DNA from: Granulosicoccus sp964435305
GTDB lineage: Bacteria; Pseudomonadota; Gammaproteobacteria; Granulosicoccales; Granulosicoccaceae
DNA length: 64,000 nt
Assembly (NCBI GenBank): GCA_964435305.1
Contig: CAYSZH010000004.1
Coordinates: forward strand, 6,271-70,270
Direction: 5' to 3'
Shown here: piece by piece, positions 8,520-17,540 of the stretch
How positions within the stretch are numbered: the stretch's first letter is position 1
Layout of the letters: the number at the start of each line of letters is the position of its first letter
Translations under genes and position numbers: made by a program
The notes under the pieces: model-generated
Told to the model about the DNA's origin: nothing
Seen by the model: only the letters and a program-made list of their open reading frames with translations
Database searches by the model: none

Positions 8520-10430
8520 TCAGGGGCAGGATTGGGTGGCCACAACTGGGCATTGGTTGAAAATCTCCTGCGATATTCCCACGTCTCCAATACCCGTTAC
8601 CGCCTTCTGGATAAACCGAGCAAGTACAGGGCGGTAAAAGCAGGTAATTTCTCCACAATACGATGCGGCCGCTGCGTCCGCAGATTCGAAGCCTTCATCG
8701 TTCACATATTCCCATTCGGCGCGTAATTCATTGCTGATACCACCGCCTTCGAAGGTGCTGAGTAGCGGCGGCTCATCAAATTGGCTTTCAAGAGCCGTAG
8801 TGAGATAACCATCGCCACTGTAGTTGGTCACGAGCATGAGACGGTATGCGTCAGCTTGTGGTTCGGGTGTTGGCATTGGTTCTGGTATTGGCTGGGGTAC
8901 GGGCATCGGATCTGTTGTTGGCTCCGGTTCTGGCAAAGGCATTTGAGTAGCTGGCACCACTAATACAACTGTTGGTATGGCACAGACTGTTCCCGCTTGC
9001 ACATTTCTAACACCCAAAGCTTTGAAAGCTACCCCGCTTTTCTGGTTGCGCGTAGTTGGGCATGTGCCGTTTGTGGTGTTTGCGCATCCGCCTGGAAATC
9101 TCTGACAGTAAAATTTTACAATGTCATTGTATGTATCATTTGCCGACTTACCTAAGCCCACAAGCCCGCATGCTGCTGATACGGTGCCACATACTGCCAA
9201 GGCAAGGTCCTGGAGTTTCGAACCCAGTTCGCCTGCAATTTGTGAAACTGCACCTGAAGGATCTTGGAAGATTTCCTTCAGTGCTCTGGCATTAGTGAAT
9301 TCCCAGAATATTGCGCCACCAACTAAGACAATACTGAATGTACCCGACACGGTGGCTGCCGCTGTGGCACCCAGGAAAGTTGCTGCTGATGTTGTTAAGT
9401 AGTAGCCCGCAACACCAACACCGACTCCCACGGTTCCCAATAACACCCTTGCGCCATTTACACCTGTATCCAGGCCACTTAAAGCTCTGTCTAGAACGCG
9501 CCGAACACCAGCTTCAGTAGTGAGTTCGGAAAAATCAAAACCTGCGCGCAAGAGATGATTGTTTGCACGTGTGTTGAGACCAGCCTCAGTAATGGTGGCG
9601 TCGGTCGAATTGTTCAATGCTGCGACAATGAATGCCTGAACGTAGCGATCCATTTGGGTAACGTGTTGAGTATCTACTGTGATTTGGCTGCCATTCGGCA
9701 GCACCAGATTGTAAGTGTTGCCGAACTCAGTGACGTCAGCAATGGCATCGTAGTAGTCTTTAACCCAGTTGTTTCGATTCTCGAGCTCAATGAGCGCAGA
9801 ACCTGCTGTGTTAATATCCGTGATGGAATTGTCGAACAAGCCCTCTTCGATGGTGGCGATTGTATCGTCGTAACCGCCAATAACAGATTCAAGAAATAGC
9901 AAACTCATGCGCCCTGTAGCAAGCTGTGTTTCTTGCATTGCGTTGACACTAAGGCTGAGTGCAAACTGACCGTTAATCATGACATCCAACTCGGTGCTGC
10001 CGTTTGCCAGGTAGTCGAACGGTACAAACAGTTCCACCATGGCATCGTTTTCAGCGACAACGTTGTAGCTTAAGTCGAAACCGCTGTTGCTAACCATGCG
10101 AACCTGAACCTCAGAACCCGCAACGACTGATGCGTCGTTAACAACAAATGATTCAAATACTTGAATGCCGGACTGTGAGGTGTTGACTGGAAGTGGGTTT
10201 GGCGTGGAATCAATTGTGGACTCGACCGTTGTCTCAGTACTGGTTTCGGGGGGTGTCTCAGATGCTGAGTTGGAATCGGTCCCGACTTGTGAGCCTTCGC
10301 TAATTGGCGTGATTGCTGTGTTTGAAGTGGGGGCGTCTGTTTCCGACGATCCACCACATGCGATTAATAGAGTGAGTAGAAAAAAAGTAATGCAAACTCG
10401 AAGATTTTGCGGGTCAACTCTGTACAACAT
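8520..10430 (-). CDS. Large lipoprotein with hydrophobic core and shared C-terminal module
   Basis: This 636-residue lipoprotein has signal FFLLTLLIACGG (lipobox LIAC). A Ser/Thr-rich linker leads to a beta-rich region (about residues 80-170) and a helical region. A Gly/Ala-rich hydrophobic region follows (about 325-380 and 410-428, including GTVGVGVGVAGYYLTTSA), then a Pro/Glu repeat linker of MPVPQPIPEPMPTPEP type. The C-terminal module (about 526-636) starts DAYRLMLVTNYSG and ends with cysteine pairs CGEITCF and CPVVATQSCP. That module recurs in the divergent neighbour. I chose the start at 10430; the longer frame to 10490 lacks a ribosome site. Function unknown. The hydrophobic region could be membrane-inserting. 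Confidence 0.72.
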   Translation of the reverse strand: MLYRVDPQNLRVCITFFLLTLLIACGGSSETDAPTSNTAITPISEGSQVGTDSNSASETPPETSTETTVESTIDSTPNPLPVNTSQSGIQVFESFVVNDASVVAGSEVQVRMVSNSGFDLSYNVVAENDAMVELFVPFDYLANGSTELDVMINGQFALSLSVNAMQETQLATGRMSLLFLESVIGGYDDTIATIEEGLFDNSITDINTAGSALIELENRNNWVKDYYDAIADVTEFGNTYNLVLPNGSQITVDTQHVTQMDRYVQAFIVAALNNSTDATITEAGLNTRANNHLLRAGFDFSELTTEAGVRRVLDRALSGLDTGVNGARVLLGTVGVGVGVAGYYLTTSAATFLGATAAATVSGTFSIVLVGGAIFWEFTNARALKEIFQDPSGAVSQIAGELGSKLQDLALAVCGTVSAACGLVGLGKSANDTYNDIVKFYCQRFPGGCANTTNGTCPTTRNQKSGVAFKALGVRNVQAGTVCAIPTVVLVVPATQMPLPEPEPTTDPMPVPQPIPEPMPTPEPQADAYRLMLVTNYSGDGYLTTALESQFDEPPLLSTFEGGGISNELRAEWEYVNDEGFESADAAAASYCGEITCFYRPVLARFIQKAVTGIGDVGISQEIFNQCPVVATQSCP

Positions 10431-10490
10431 GTTTGATTCCGAATTTTGGGAGCAACAACTGAAATAGATTTCTGTAAGCTCGGTTTCCAT

Positions 10491-10828
10491 TTAAAACTAT
10501 TGCGTCTCTGCGCAGAGTAATACTATGTATGATTGATCTGAATATTAATATGAGTACAAGAGCTCAATTAGCAGAAAATTGAGCACTTTCTTCCACTCGA
10601 CAGTTACCCAGGCGCTTTCAAGAGCAGTTGGGAGTTTGGAATTGGTGCGAAAAGCCATCGTTCCAGTACATGGTTGGCAAGCGAGTTAGCGTAATCCCCT
10701 TAAATCTACGATATTGGATTCTTTGCGATATCGGGTTAACCCCAAATGGTACTAGCCAAACGATTAGCACACATTCTACTATTTGACTAAGTAGAAAAAA
10801 TCTTGTTGTAGTCAGAAGTGAGATTGAT
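10491..10828. other. Divergent intergenic region with inverted repeats
   Basis: This region separates the two paralogous lipoprotein genes and must hold both promoters. It contains GCTCAATT (10562-10569) and AATTGAGC (10577-10584) around a 7-nt spacer, the perfect palindrome GGGTTAACCC at 10733-10742, and CGATAT twice (about 10709 and 10726). These may be operators. I cannot assign clear -35/-10 boxes. Confidence 0.4.
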
Positions 10829-13024
10829 GTGTTCTATCTATCGAAAAAATCTATTTCAATGCATATACTGCCCTTGATAGGCATCCTGTTGCTCAGCGCC
10901 TGTGGTGGCAGTAGTACTGATACTGCGTCTGATAATACATCTGATATTTCATCTGATACTGACAATGCGGTGCCTATTGATAACGATGACGAAGAAAACT
11001 TTAACCTTTCTCATACTTCCGCAGCCCCCGGTACGTTTATAACCATTAACGACAGCTCAATCATTAAGGACGAAGGTCTCAGTGTGCGGCTTCGCAATGC
11101 ATCTGGATTTGATGTCACTACAGAAACCCAGCTTGTTGAAAATGGCAGTGCGAAATTCGTTCTCCCGCCTTATATTGATAGTGAATTAGCCAGTATTGGT
11201 TCAGGTGCAATAACCGTATCCCTGCCAAATGGAGAAGAGGCAGACATTCAGGTCGAGCCATTAACCGAGTTAAATGATTTACCTCCTGGTTTTGTCTTAA
11301 AAGAATATCTGCAAGTTCAGCTTGAGATCTTTAATCAGAACTTAATCGAACTTGACGAATTCCAAACGGAATTTGATTTTTCTACCGAAGCCATGAAGGC
11401 ACAAATACAAATCCAGATGAACAATGTTGCTGCTAAGCTGGATGAGCTAAATGCAACCAGTAGTCTGGCAATTCCCGGCGTTCAGCCAGATTCAGTGCTA
11501 TTGGCAGAAGATTTAGCGCTGATAGACCAATTGTTGTACTCAATGTTCTTAGGTATCTATGAAGAAGTTAATTTAAATGTGTTGCAGGTAGGTGGTTCGG
11601 CATTCGAAAGACGTATGAGTGAGCAAGAAGCCGATGTGGCCGAAGTTCTGCGAGTGCTTCAAAATATTTCTGGCAGTACAGCTGATTTCGTACGTAAACG
11701 TGCAACAGTGAACACAGCCTTTATCGCTTGGCTTAAAATTTGGGTAAACAAGAACACATTGGGATTTGGTGATGAGATATTTAGCTCTAATGTTGAGGGG
11801 CCGGCCGAATTCACAAGAAATGTAGTGGTTGGGTTTTTTCAACAAGTCGCAAATCTTGTTAATTCCAACGGAGATCTCAGGAGCACCGAGATAGCACCGG
11901 AAGTAGAAGATGTGCTAGCTGTTCTATTTGACAAATTTGCACCTGACAAGGCTAAAGATCTATATGGATACGCGGCCGAAAATTGGAAAAGGGCTGGGTG
12001 GTTAGCTGAGAATTTGTGTAAACCTGACAACATAATTCCTGAACGGTTTAGATTGTTTTGCGTTACCGTTGATAAAAATAGAGGTAGGTTGAGCCAATCT
12101 ACTATATCGCTAGCGCAATTTGACCCATCCACAATTAAATCTGGCGAATCAACGGACTTGATAATTGCAATCAGTGGTTCGGTTGCTGGCAGTAATCACG
12201 CTAAACTGAATACATTGACGATCGACTGGGGTGACGGTGGGGAGGTAACAGTGCTACTGCAAACCAATTTTGGCATTAACAGAATCAGCCATCAGTATAC
12301 TAATAGTGATGGATTAGACCACACGTACGAGGTTAATATATCTGTAGTCGGCGATAATGATCTAACCAAAGAGCACTCAAAATCGTTGTCAATAAAAGTC
12401 CTATCCGATCTCAAACCGCTTAGCGCGATTATAACCGGCCCGGATGCAGTTGATCCTAATCAACGCAATAGATGGATTACCGAGGCAACTGGGGGTGAAG
12501 AACCCTATTTGGGCTCTATAAACTGGGGTGACGGCAAAACAAATACTGGAAAAAGCCAGACTGGTCAGTTTAAAGGAACGCACACTTATGAAGATGAAGG
12601 GTTTTACACCATAAAAGTGGATGTAATTGATGGTAGTAGATCTCTCAATGCAGAGGACACGCATATGGTCAAAGTAGGCAATCCGCCGGATGCGTATCAA
12701 GTTATGCGGGTGAATAATTACAGCGGCTTTAATATTGTCACTTATATCACTGTGCAGAAAGAAAGCGCTCTTAGTGATTTACCATTGTTAAGTTCATTTC
12801 CAGGCGGTGGTAGAAGCCAAACCGAAAAAGCGCAACTGAGTCCCGTATCGTCTGAGCAATTCGACACTAGTGCAGCTGCCGCTGAATCCTGGTGTGATCA
12901 GTTAAGCTGTTTTTTCACAACACCACTTGCTAGCTTCATTCAAAAAGCAGTCACAAACATTGGCAATGTGTCCATCTCGCCGGAATTTGTCATGGCTTGC
13001 CCTGCAATTGAGAATTGTCCTTGA
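10829..13024 (+). CDS. Large lipoprotein with two PKD-like domains and shared C-terminal module
   Basis: This 731-residue lipoprotein is read from GTG at 10829 (GTGAG upstream). The signal ends LLLSACGG. A beta-rich region (about residues 55-150: SVRLRNASGFDVTT, FVLPPYID) resembles the same part of the divergent lipoprotein. A long helical region follows, then two PKD-like repeats at about 430-525 and 530-615, each with a WGDG turn (TIDWGDGG, SINWGDGK). The C-terminal module (about 620-731) begins DAYQVMRVNNYSG and ends CPAIENCP. It is paralogous to the neighbour but has PKD repeats where the other has a hydrophobic core. An ATG at 10859 is an alternative start. Likely a surface or periplasmic protein of unknown role. 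Confidence 0.73.
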   Translation: MFYLSKKSISMHILPLIGILLLSACGGSSTDTASDNTSDISSDTDNAVPIDNDDEENFNLSHTSAAPGTFITINDSSIIKDEGLSVRLRNASGFDVTTETQLVENGSAKFVLPPYIDSELASIGSGAITVSLPNGEEADIQVEPLTELNDLPPGFVLKEYLQVQLEIFNQNLIELDEFQTEFDFSTEAMKAQIQIQMNNVAAKLDELNATSSLAIPGVQPDSVLLAEDLALIDQLLYSMFLGIYEEVNLNVLQVGGSAFERRMSEQEADVAEVLRVLQNISGSTADFVRKRATVNTAFIAWLKIWVNKNTLGFGDEIFSSNVEGPAEFTRNVVVGFFQQVANLVNSNGDLRSTEIAPEVEDVLAVLFDKFAPDKAKDLYGYAAENWKRAGWLAENLCKPDNIIPERFRLFCVTVDKNRGRLSQSTISLAQFDPSTIKSGESTDLIIAISGSVAGSNHAKLNTLTIDWGDGGEVTVLLQTNFGINRISHQYTNSDGLDHTYEVNISVVGDNDLTKEHSKSLSIKVLSDLKPLSAIITGPDAVDPNQRNRWITEATGGEEPYLGSINWGDGKTNTGKSQTGQFKGTHTYEDEGFYTIKVDVIDGSRSLNAEDTHMVKVGNPPDAYQVMRVNNYSGFNIVTYITVQKESALSDLPLLSSFPGGGRSQTEKAQLSPVSSEQFDTSAAAAESWCDQLSCFFTTPLASFIQKAVTNIGNVSISPEFVMACPAIENCP

Positions 13025-13422
13025 GATGGCCTTAACCACTGCAATGAACGCCCGCTGTGGGGTTTGGAAGTAAAGTCTCGATAAGTTCGTACCCATTCAA
13101 ACTGGTTCAGGCGTAGTTATAGAGTTCCCAGACGGATTCATATATGCGCAATCCAACACTATTCGAGTTTTTGTCGATTCCGATTGACACTAAGCAGCAG
13201 CGTCAATAGATCGAAAAAGTAGCGCTAAGGCGATATAAAATCCACCTATCTGACATTCATTTTGTCGCTAGTGCTTTTATTGGTCGAAACGTTGCATAAA
13301 GGGGGGATAGATTTCGATGCCGATGTTCTGCTATTGAAAAGAATGAGTAGCGCAAAACGGCCGTACAAAACGGTCCAAAATTAACTCGATGGGCTCTTTA
13401 TAATTACTCTACTGAACAAACA
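13025..13422. other. Spacer without recognisable gene
   Basis: About 400 bp between the lipoprotein and a small orphan gene. An ATG at about 13144 opens only about 21 codons. I see no RNA gene and no mobile-element end. CGGCCGTACAAAACGGTC near 13359 contains a short repeated CGG(C/T)C motif of no clear meaning. Confidence 0.4.
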
Positions 13423-13704
13423 ATGATCAGTAAACTTCAAGAAATTGGTTTGGTAAAAATAGTCATTGCCCTCGGAATTGCCTACGTTGCTATTTACCAA
13501 TACATCAACATTAATATTGGAGACTCTGATTGCAAAAAAATGTGTGCGCTTGAGGGAGTGACCGAATATAGCTATGTTCCGGGATCATGTAATAGCCACG
13601 GGATTTGCAGGGAGCCGACATGTACATGCTATAACGAGGCATTTTACGAAGCGCAACGTATTAAAAAAGAAGAAAGAAAGTTGCTCAAAGAGATCGGCTT
13701 ATGA
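13423..13704 (+). CDS. Hypothetical small cysteine-rich membrane-anchored protein
   Basis: This 93-residue protein has one N-terminal membrane helix (about residues 11-28, VKIVIALGIAYVAIYQYI) and a short outer domain with seven cysteines in C-KKMC, SC, ICREPTCTC spacing. A charged Lys/Glu helix ends it. The cysteines could form disulfides or bind metal. No strong ribosome site is visible and I do not recognise the family. It is separated from the Mn transporter operon by a 19-bp convergent gap. Confidence 0.55.
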   Translation: MISKLQEIGLVKIVIALGIAYVAIYQYININIGDSDCKKMCALEGVTEYSYVPGSCNSHGICREPTCTCYNEAFYEAQRIKKEERKLLKEIGL

Positions 13705-13723
13705 TCATCATTCAAGGTGTACA

Positions 13724-14551
13724 TTAGGATGCTTTTGAAATCAAACCGCGTTTGGGCGCAAATATAAAAGCAGCAATAAACATCAATGTCATCAGTACAA
13801 CAATCGTTGGTGCTGGTGCACTATCAAGATGGAAACTCGCAACAATACCCAAGGTGCTACAAATAAATGCGATGCCCATGGATACCCACAGCATGTTCTC
13901 AAACCGATCAGTGAGAAGAAAGCTTATGGCACCTGGTGCAATTAACACGGCTATTACCAGAATAATGCCTACCGCATTTATAGACGCCACGATAATCATT
14001 GATAGCATCGCCAGTAGCACATAGTGCAGGCGATTAACGTTTAGCCCAACCACACCGGCATGTTGTGGATCAAAAGCATAGACTAAAATGTCACGGCGTT
14101 TGATGATAAAAACAGCTAATACGCTGAGTGTGAGCAAGCCGGTTAGTAGCGTATCTGCCCAGTTTACGCCGAGTATATTGCCAAAGAGCACATGATCAAG
14201 ATGTAAGTCAGTGTGGGTATATGAGAACAACACTATACCCAAAGCAAACATTCCGCTAAACACCACGCCCATGACAGTATCTTCCTTAAGCCTGCTATTG
14301 GTGCTTAAAAATCCGGTTAAGACCGCACATAGCATACCGAAAATAAACGCACCAATCAGCATGGGCGCACCGACAACATAGGCAATTACAATTCCAGGCA
14401 ATACCGCGTGAGATACCGCATCTCCCATAAGCGACCAGCCCTTAAGCACCAGTAGGCAAGACATGGCGGCAGCTGGAATCGTGACAAGTAGGGCGATAAG
14501 CAATGCTTGTAATATAAATTCGAACTGCAGTGGTTCAATTAGCCAATTCAT
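13724..14551 (-). CDS. sitD: Mn(II) ABC transporter permease (SitD/MntB family)
   Basis: This 275-residue ABC-3 family permease has about 8-9 membrane helices. The family signature GWSLMGDAVSHAVLPGIVIA lies near residue 35 and VLIAPGAISFLLTDRFENM near residue 205. It is the fourth gene of the operon and overlaps the preceding permease by 4 nt. The two permeases form the membrane channel. The order binding protein, ATPase, permease, permease matches sitABCD. Confidence 0.87.
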   Translation of the reverse strand: MNWLIEPLQFEFILQALLIALLVTIPAAAMSCLLVLKGWSLMGDAVSHAVLPGIVIAYVVGAPMLIGAFIFGMLCAVLTGFLSTNSRLKEDTVMGVVFSGMFALGIVLFSYTHTDLHLDHVLFGNILGVNWADTLLTGLLTLSVLAVFIIKRRDILVYAFDPQHAGVVGLNVNRLHYVLLAMLSMIIVASINAVGIILVIAVLIAPGAISFLLTDRFENMLWVSMGIAFICSTLGIVASFHLDSAPAPTIVVLMTLMFIAAFIFAPKRGLISKAS

Positions 14552-15432
14552 GTGCTTACGGCTTTATCAAGTGCTTGTCTGTTTAACTGCCTTGCTTTTC
14601 TTTTTGCAGCTAACCATCCGTGCTTTGGAGCAAAGACAAAAGCAATAGCGAAAACGGCTGTTTGTAACAAGACGATAATGCCACCTGTCGCGCCATCCAG
14701 AAAATAGCTGAGGTAAGCGCCCAATGCACTGCTAAAGACACCTAAACACACACTAATAAAAATTAGTCGTGGGAATCGATCTGTCAGTAAGTAGGCGGTA
14801 GCACCCGGGGTGACAACCATAGCGATCACCAGAAAGGCTCCGACCGTTTGTAAGGCCGCCACTGTGGACGCGCTCAGAAGCGTAAAAAACATGATTTTGA
14901 TTGCATCTACTCGCATGCCTATTGACTTTGCATGAGATTCATCGAAAAACACGACCATAATGTCTTTCCAAAACAAGCAGAGCAGTGTCAGCGTAACAAT
15001 AGCAATAAGCACCAGTTGTAGTGCGTCAAATGGGGTGATTGCCAGGATGTTGCCAAATACAATGGTTTCGATTTGAATCTCTACAGGAGAAATCGAGACA
15101 AGAAATAAGCCCAAGCCAAAAAAGCCTGTGAAAATCAAGCCAATAACAGCATCAGTACGTAGAGCAGAGCGCTGCGAAATAAACAACATGGCAGCGGCTG
15201 CAAGCCCTCCGGATAGGAATGCACCCAGTGAATAAGGCAGCCCCAACATATAAGCGCCGGCGACCCCTGGTACAACCGAATGAGATAAGGCATCGCCAAT
15301 CAATGACCAGCCTTTGAGCATCAGATACGCTGAAAGAAACGCACACACAGCACCTACCAATGCACTTACCCAAATGGCGGTAAACATGTAGTTGTATGAG
15401 AAGGGCTCAAACAGTGTCTCAAGCACAGGCAA
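14548..15432 (-). CDS. sitC: Mn(II) ABC transporter permease (SitC family)
   Basis: This 294-residue permease of the same ABC-3 family has LKGWSLIGDALSHSVVPGVA near residue 40 and VVTPGATAYLLTDRFPRL near residue 210. A short basic tail (AAKRKARQLNRQALDKA) is cytoplasmic. It starts 11 nt after the ATPase gene and overlaps the next permease. Its pairing with a distinct second permease suggests a heterodimeric channel, as in SitCD and YfeCD. Confidence 0.87.
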   Translation of the reverse strand: MPVLETLFEPFSYNYMFTAIWVSALVGAVCAFLSAYLMLKGWSLIGDALSHSVVPGVAGAYMLGLPYSLGAFLSGGLAAAAMLFISQRSALRTDAVIGLIFTGFFGLGLFLVSISPVEIQIETIVFGNILAITPFDALQLVLIAIVTLTLLCLFWKDIMVVFFDESHAKSIGMRVDAIKIMFFTLLSASTVAALQTVGAFLVIAMVVTPGATAYLLTDRFPRLIFISVCLGVFSSALGAYLSYFLDGATGGIIVLLQTAVFAIAFVFAPKHGWLAAKRKARQLNRQALDKAVST

Positions 15433-15443
15433 GGCTCAACATG

Positions 15444-16538
15444 CTATTTATGCTCATGCTTTGATGCCGAGCTGTTATCGTCTAACTGGGTAGCGTTATG
15501 ATCATTTACCTGATCGTCTGCATGCTCAACGGTTTGCCCGCTCGTTTGTGAGCTTGTGCTTTCATCAGATGGCTCATCAGTTTGTTCATCGCCATATAAA
15601 ACAACAGGGCGTTCATCATCTGAAATAACCGTGACTTGCCGTTTGTCATCATCATCATGTAAATCGGTGCCAGCGAGTACGTGAAAACGCAAAGTACCGC
15701 CAAAGGCTCTAAACAGATTTTTCTGCGTGAACACCGTTTCAGTTTCGCCATGGTCGAGCACCGTTTGATTGATTAACACCACCTGATCACAAAACTGCGG
15801 CACGCTTCCCAGGTTATGTGTGGAGACGAGAATCACATGCCCTTCATCGCGCAAGCTGCGCAAGAGGTCGATGATCGCGTTTTCACTGTTAACATCGACA
15901 CCGGTAAAGGGCTCATCCAGTAAGATGACTTTGCCTTCCTGTGCCAACGCCCGTGCGAGGAAAACACGTTTTTTTTGTCCACCGGATAGCTCGCCGATTT
16001 GCCGTTCACGAAATTCGCTCATATTAACGCGTTCAAGCGCCGCGTCCACTTTTGCGTGGTCGATTTTTGAAGGTCGTTTGAGCCAGTTCATGTGTCCGTA
16101 GCGCCCCATCATGACCACATCTTCAACCAGCACCGGGAAGTTCCAGTCAACTTCTTCGTTTTGGGGTACGTATGCAACGATGTTGCGAGCTAATACTTTT
16201 CCGGCTGCCTGGCCCAGAATGCTAACCGAGCCTGAACTCAACGGGACAAAACCCATTATCGCTTTAAAGAGCGTGGATTTACCTGAGCCGTTTATTCCAA
16301 CAAGTGCACAAATAGTGGAGGTGGGCACAGTAAAGGTGGCGTTTTCTAAGGCGAGTGTACCGTTGCGATAAATCACCGTCAGGTTATTCGCTTCTATACC
16401 GCTTACCTGATTCTCAGTCTGCAGTTTTCGCACACGTCCGCGATCATCTGCGGTATCACCAATGCCCGCACCATCTGCCGAACTGCTTGGTTCGGCCATG
16501 CCAGCTGGGATACTCGGTTCGCTGGCGGATTTATTCAT
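15444..16538 (-). CDS. sitB: Mn(II) ABC transporter ATPase with acidic His/Asp-rich tail
   Basis: The 364-residue ATPase has Walker A GINGSGKSTL near residue 82, signature LSGGQKKRVFLARAL near 185, Walker B VILLDEPFTGVD near 208 and the switch His in VSTHNL near 240. SitB-type ATPases are usually about 270-300 residues. This one has about 50 extra residues at the N-terminus and about 75 at the C-terminus. The tail is rich in Asp, Glu, Ser and His (LHDDDDKRQ, HADDQVNDHN, KHEHK). A metal-sensing or buffering role for the tail is inference. It overlaps the binding protein gene by 4 nt. A later start would remove the N-terminal extension. Confidence 0.85.
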   Translation of the reverse strand: MNKSASEPSIPAGMAEPSSSADGAGIGDTADDRGRVRKLQTENQVSGIEANNLTVIYRNGTLALENATFTVPTSTICALVGINGSGKSTLFKAIMGFVPLSSGSVSILGQAAGKVLARNIVAYVPQNEEVDWNFPVLVEDVVMMGRYGHMNWLKRPSKIDHAKVDAALERVNMSEFRERQIGELSGGQKKRVFLARALAQEGKVILLDEPFTGVDVNSENAIIDLLRSLRDEGHVILVSTHNLGSVPQFCDQVVLINQTVLDHGETETVFTQKNLFRAFGGTLRFHVLAGTDLHDDDDKRQVTVISDDERPVVLYGDEQTDEPSDESTSSQTSGQTVEHADDQVNDHNATQLDDNSSASKHEHK

Positions 16539-17449
16539 TGCGCAACCGCGTTGTTCAGCGCATCGGCTATCGTTTTCGTGGTGACACCAATAAGATCGAG
16601 ATAAGTGGGAACAGCGCCGTCAGGTTCACTTAGAGAATCTACGTACAATACGCCACCATAAGCAGCTCCGGTCTCTCTTGCGACCTGCTCAGCCGATTTT
16701 GGTGAGATAGTACTTTCACTAAAAACCACCGGGATACTGTATTGGTTTACTGTATCGATAACATGTTTGACTTGTTTAGGTGTTCCTTGCTGGTCGGCAT
16801 TAATGGGCCATAAATACAACTCTTTTAGTTCAAGGTCGCGTGCAAGGTAGCTAAATGCGCCCTCGCTAGAAACCAGCCACCGTGCACTATCGGGAATGCC
16901 TGCCAAGCTTTCTTTTAGTGGATCAATAAGCTGATTAATTTCCGACTTGTACTTCGCAGCATTCTCTTTGTAGATACTGGCATTGTCAGGATCAGCAGAC
17001 GACATGGTCTTTTCAATGTTATCTACATAGAGCAGGGCATCGGATGGGCTCATCCATGCGTGCGGGTTGGCTTTACCGGTATAGGGGCCATCACCAATGC
17101 TGATGGGTTCTACGCCATCACTAACCACGGCACTGGAAACATCATCTAATTGGTCAAGAAATTTTTCGAACCATAATTCGAGGCCTAGACCATTCCACAA
17201 TATGACATCTGCATCGCGTGTACGCACAATATCTTGTGGTGTTGGCTGATAGTTATGAATTTCAGCGCCCGGTTTGGTCACAGATGTGATTTTTGCCGTA
17301 TCTCCAGCCACGTTTTTTGCCATATCGGCGATAACGGTGAACGTGGTAACAACGTGCAATTTATTGCTATCAGGAGCCTCCGTAGGCTCTTTTTGGCCAC
17401 AACCTACGATGAGGAACGCGGCAATAAAAAATTGAGTAAGTTTAGCCAT
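16535..17449 (-). CDS. sitA: Mn(II)-binding lipoprotein (cluster A-I, SitA/MntC type)
   Basis: This 304-residue lipoprotein has signal FFIAAFLIVGCGQ (lipobox IVGC). Expected metal ligands are visible: His in GAEIHNYQPTP, His in NPHAWMSP, Glu in VSSEGAFSYLA and Asp in LYVDSLSEPDG. The His-His-Glu-Asp set, and the lack of the His-rich loop seen in ZnuA, indicate Mn (or Fe) rather than Zn. It is the first gene of the operon and is divergent from mntR. Confidence 0.88.
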   Translation of the reverse strand: MAKLTQFFIAAFLIVGCGQKEPTEAPDSNKLHVVTTFTVIADMAKNVAGDTAKITSVTKPGAEIHNYQPTPQDIVRTRDADVILWNGLGLELWFEKFLDQLDDVSSAVVSDGVEPISIGDGPYTGKANPHAWMSPSDALLYVDNIEKTMSSADPDNASIYKENAAKYKSEINQLIDPLKESLAGIPDSARWLVSSEGAFSYLARDLELKELYLWPINADQQGTPKQVKHVIDTVNQYSIPVVFSESTISPKSAEQVARETGAAYGGVLYVDSLSEPDGAVPTYLDLIGVTTKTIADALNNAVAQ

Positions 17450-17466
17450 AGCTTATTTTATACTTT

Positions 17467-17496
17467 TTGGCTAAGTATGCAAGGTGTTGGTATACT
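17467..17496 (+). promoter_or_regulatory. Candidate mntR promoter with overlapping inverted repeat
   Basis: TTGGCT (17467-17472) and TATACT (17491-17496) are spaced by 18 bp and fit a sigma-70 promoter 45 bp before mntR. AGTAT (17474-17478) and ATACT (17492-17496) form an inverted repeat across it. TTAGCC (17442-17447) and GGCTAA (17469-17474) form another. Such dyads between sitA and mntR are where MntR would bind. Confidence 0.4.
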
Positions 17497-17540
17497 CTCG
17501 GTTTGTTAAAACCACAAAACTCCACATTCTTCGCAGGCCA

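Noticed and set aside
9555..9899. 114-codon plus-strand frame inside the minus-strand lipoprotein gene
   Set aside because: Fully inside a clear coding region on the other strand; a shadow.
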